Assembly (NCBI GenBank): GCA_025937035.1 | Contig: JAICSG010000247.1 | Span: 1-6,356, forward strand | Source: Thermoanaerobaculia bacterium | GTDB lineage: Bacteria; Acidobacteriota; Thermoanaerobaculia; Multivoradales; UBA5704 | Direction: 5' to 3' | Length of the DNA stretch: 6,356 bases | In this document: positions 5,734 to 6,356 of the stretch, one piece after another | How the letters are laid out: every line of letters begins with the position of its first letter | Position numbering within the stretch: position 1 is the stretch's first letter | Program-made: the position numbers and the translations under genes | The notes under the pieces: model-generated | What the model was told of the DNA's origin: nothing | What the model saw: only the letters and a program-made list of their open reading frames with translations | The model's database searches: none

Positions 5734-5970
5734 GACCCCCAACGCTCCGGCCGGTCCGTCCGTATACCAGAACGCCTCGAGAAGCTCGCTCCAGGATCCA
5801 CCCCCAGAGGCTGAAGCAGATCTTTGACAACTGAATGCTTTGCCCAGGGGGGTTGATACGGGCCCATCCTCCTGGTCCCTCCTTGGCTGCCATCCGTGTG
5901 CGGGGGCGGATGGCAGCCCTATTCCCACCCTACACCCCCGGAAATCCCGGGCCCCCACGGGCACGTTAAG
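5734..5970. other. Non-coding leader between the repeat array and the adaptor gene
   Basis: This 237-bp stretch has no convincing gene. It contains a perfect -35-like TTGACA (5824-5829) without a -10 at the proper distance, then the 12-bp inverted repeat at 5885-5918, then about 50 bp leading to the ATG at 5971. It should hold the promoter of the plus-strand adaptor gene. No plausible RNA gene is recognised. Confidence 0.5.
5885..5918 (+). promoter_or_regulatory. Perfect 12-bp inverted repeat upstream of the adaptor gene
   Basis: GGCTGCCATCCG (5885-5896) and CGGATGGCAGCC (5907-5918) are perfectly complementary across a 10-nt spacer. The repeat ends 52 bp before the ATG at 5971. No T-run follows on either strand, so it does not fit a classical intrinsic terminator. 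A dyad operator for a dimeric repressor (common upstream of efflux genes) or a leader hairpin in the mRNA are both possible. The symmetry is observed and the role is inferred. Confidence 0.6.
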
Positions 5971-6356
5971 ATGTCTGTCATGGACCGCCGCCTCTCTCCC
6001 CTGCTCGCTCTCGCCCTCCTGGCCACCACCGCCGGCTGCGACCGCCGGAACGTGGCCGCCGAGATCCCTCCTTCGGCTCCCGCGCCCCGGCCCGCCGCTC
6101 CGGCCCCGGCCCCCGCGGCGGCCTCCCCGGCTTCGGCGCCCCGCCCGGGGTGGATCGGCGTGGTGGTCGCCCGCGAGTCGGTGGACGTGAAGGCGGATTC
6201 GCAGGGGCGGTTGCAGACGGTGCAGGTCTCGATCGGGGATCACGTGCGCAAGGGGGATCCGATCGCAATCCTGGACACCAGCCTCGCGACCCAGGACCTG
6301 GAAATGGCCCGGTCGGTGCTGCGCGGCTCTCAGGCGGACGAGCAGAGGGCGCTGGC
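5971..6356 (+). CDS. HlyD/AcrA-type periplasmic adaptor (membrane fusion) lipoprotein, 5' part (runs off the window)
   Basis: This is the first 128 residues of a membrane fusion protein that would bridge an inner-membrane pump (RND, ABC or MacB type) to an outer-membrane channel. Residues 6-22 are a lipoprotein signal (RRLSPLLALALLATTAG) ending at C23, the probable lipidated cysteine. A low-complexity Ala/Pro linker spans 32-58. Then the biotinyl-lipoyl half-domain begins: VDVKADSQGRLQTVQVSIGD (72-91) and HVRKGDPIAILDTS (92-105). After it the alpha-hairpin starts (LATQDLEMARSVLRGSQADE). The G-x-V-x-x-G-x-x-L pattern is the standard family fingerprint. The start is uncertain: ATG at 5971 or ATG at 5980 both fit and neither has a good Shine-Dalgarno. 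The gene is divergent from the lipoprotein gene at 5305, across the repeat array. Pump partners are expected to the right of the window. The substrate cannot be judged. Confidence 0.9.
   Translation, partial: MSVMDRRLSPLLALALLATTAGCDRRNVAAEIPPSAPAPRPAAPAPAPAAASPASAPRPGWIGVVVARESVDVKADSQGRLQTVQVSIGDHVRKGDPIAILDTSLATQDLEMARSVLRGSQADEQRAL

Noticed and set aside
5310..5834. Three overlapping plus-strand frames (and minus-strand ones) through the repeat array as a repeat protein
   Set aside because: The unit length of 83-84 bp shifts the frame each copy, the same peptides appear in different frames, and base-paired stems rather than codons are conserved.
5824..5858. Sigma-70 promoter with perfect -35 TTGACA
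   Set aside because: No acceptable -10 lies 16-18 bp downstream; the spot is a run of G. TTGATA is 23 bp away, too far.
5885..5918. Intrinsic terminator
   Set aside because: The stem is strong, but neither strand has a T-tract after it, and no gene ends immediately upstream on either strand.

Overview
The window is GC-rich DNA (roughly two-thirds G+C by eye) from a Gram-negative bacterium. It encodes an outer-membrane porin, two lipoproteins and a periplasmic adaptor of an efflux or secretion system. The mix of an OprP-type porin, a CCPF-motif small protein and a GlgC-like enzyme would suit an Acidobacteriota-like or deltaproteobacterial environmental genome. That placement is a weak inference, because there is no rRNA or other marker here.

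Seven intact or partial genes and one gene remnant run leftwards on the minus strand. In transcription order they are: a small lipoprotein (5305-4865), a beta-carbonic anhydrase (4773-4126), a GlgC-type ADP-glucose pyrophosphorylase (4078-2861), a membrane-anchored protein of unknown function (2726-1923), a small CCPF-motif protein (1902-1588), a 40-residue remnant of a ModE-type regulator (1576-1454), a phosphate-selective-type porin (1457-363), and the start of modA, the molybdate-binding protein, which leaves the window at base 1. From 2726 to base 1 the gaps are at most 20 bp, so this stretch looks like one operon devoted to oxyanion (molybdate or tungstate) uptake. Its regulator is broken, and it contains a porin that may be the matching outer-membrane channel. 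The can and glgC genes are 47 bp apart and probably co-transcribed.

A 665-bp non-coding region (5306-5970) separates this block from the only plus-strand gene, the 5' part of an HlyD/AcrA-type lipoprotein adaptor (from 5971). This region is the most unusual part of the window. It holds three near-complete tandem copies of an 83-84 bp unit rich in inverted repeats. All three copies keep the same 8-bp stem and 15-nt loop, while the loop sequence drifts. Related palindromic modules flank the array on both sides. A separate perfect 12-bp inverted repeat lies about 50 bp before the adaptor gene.

The points most worth following up are the structured tandem array, the ModE remnant that overlaps the porin start by ATGA, the porin-modA pairing, and the two uncharacterised genes at the head of the mod operon.
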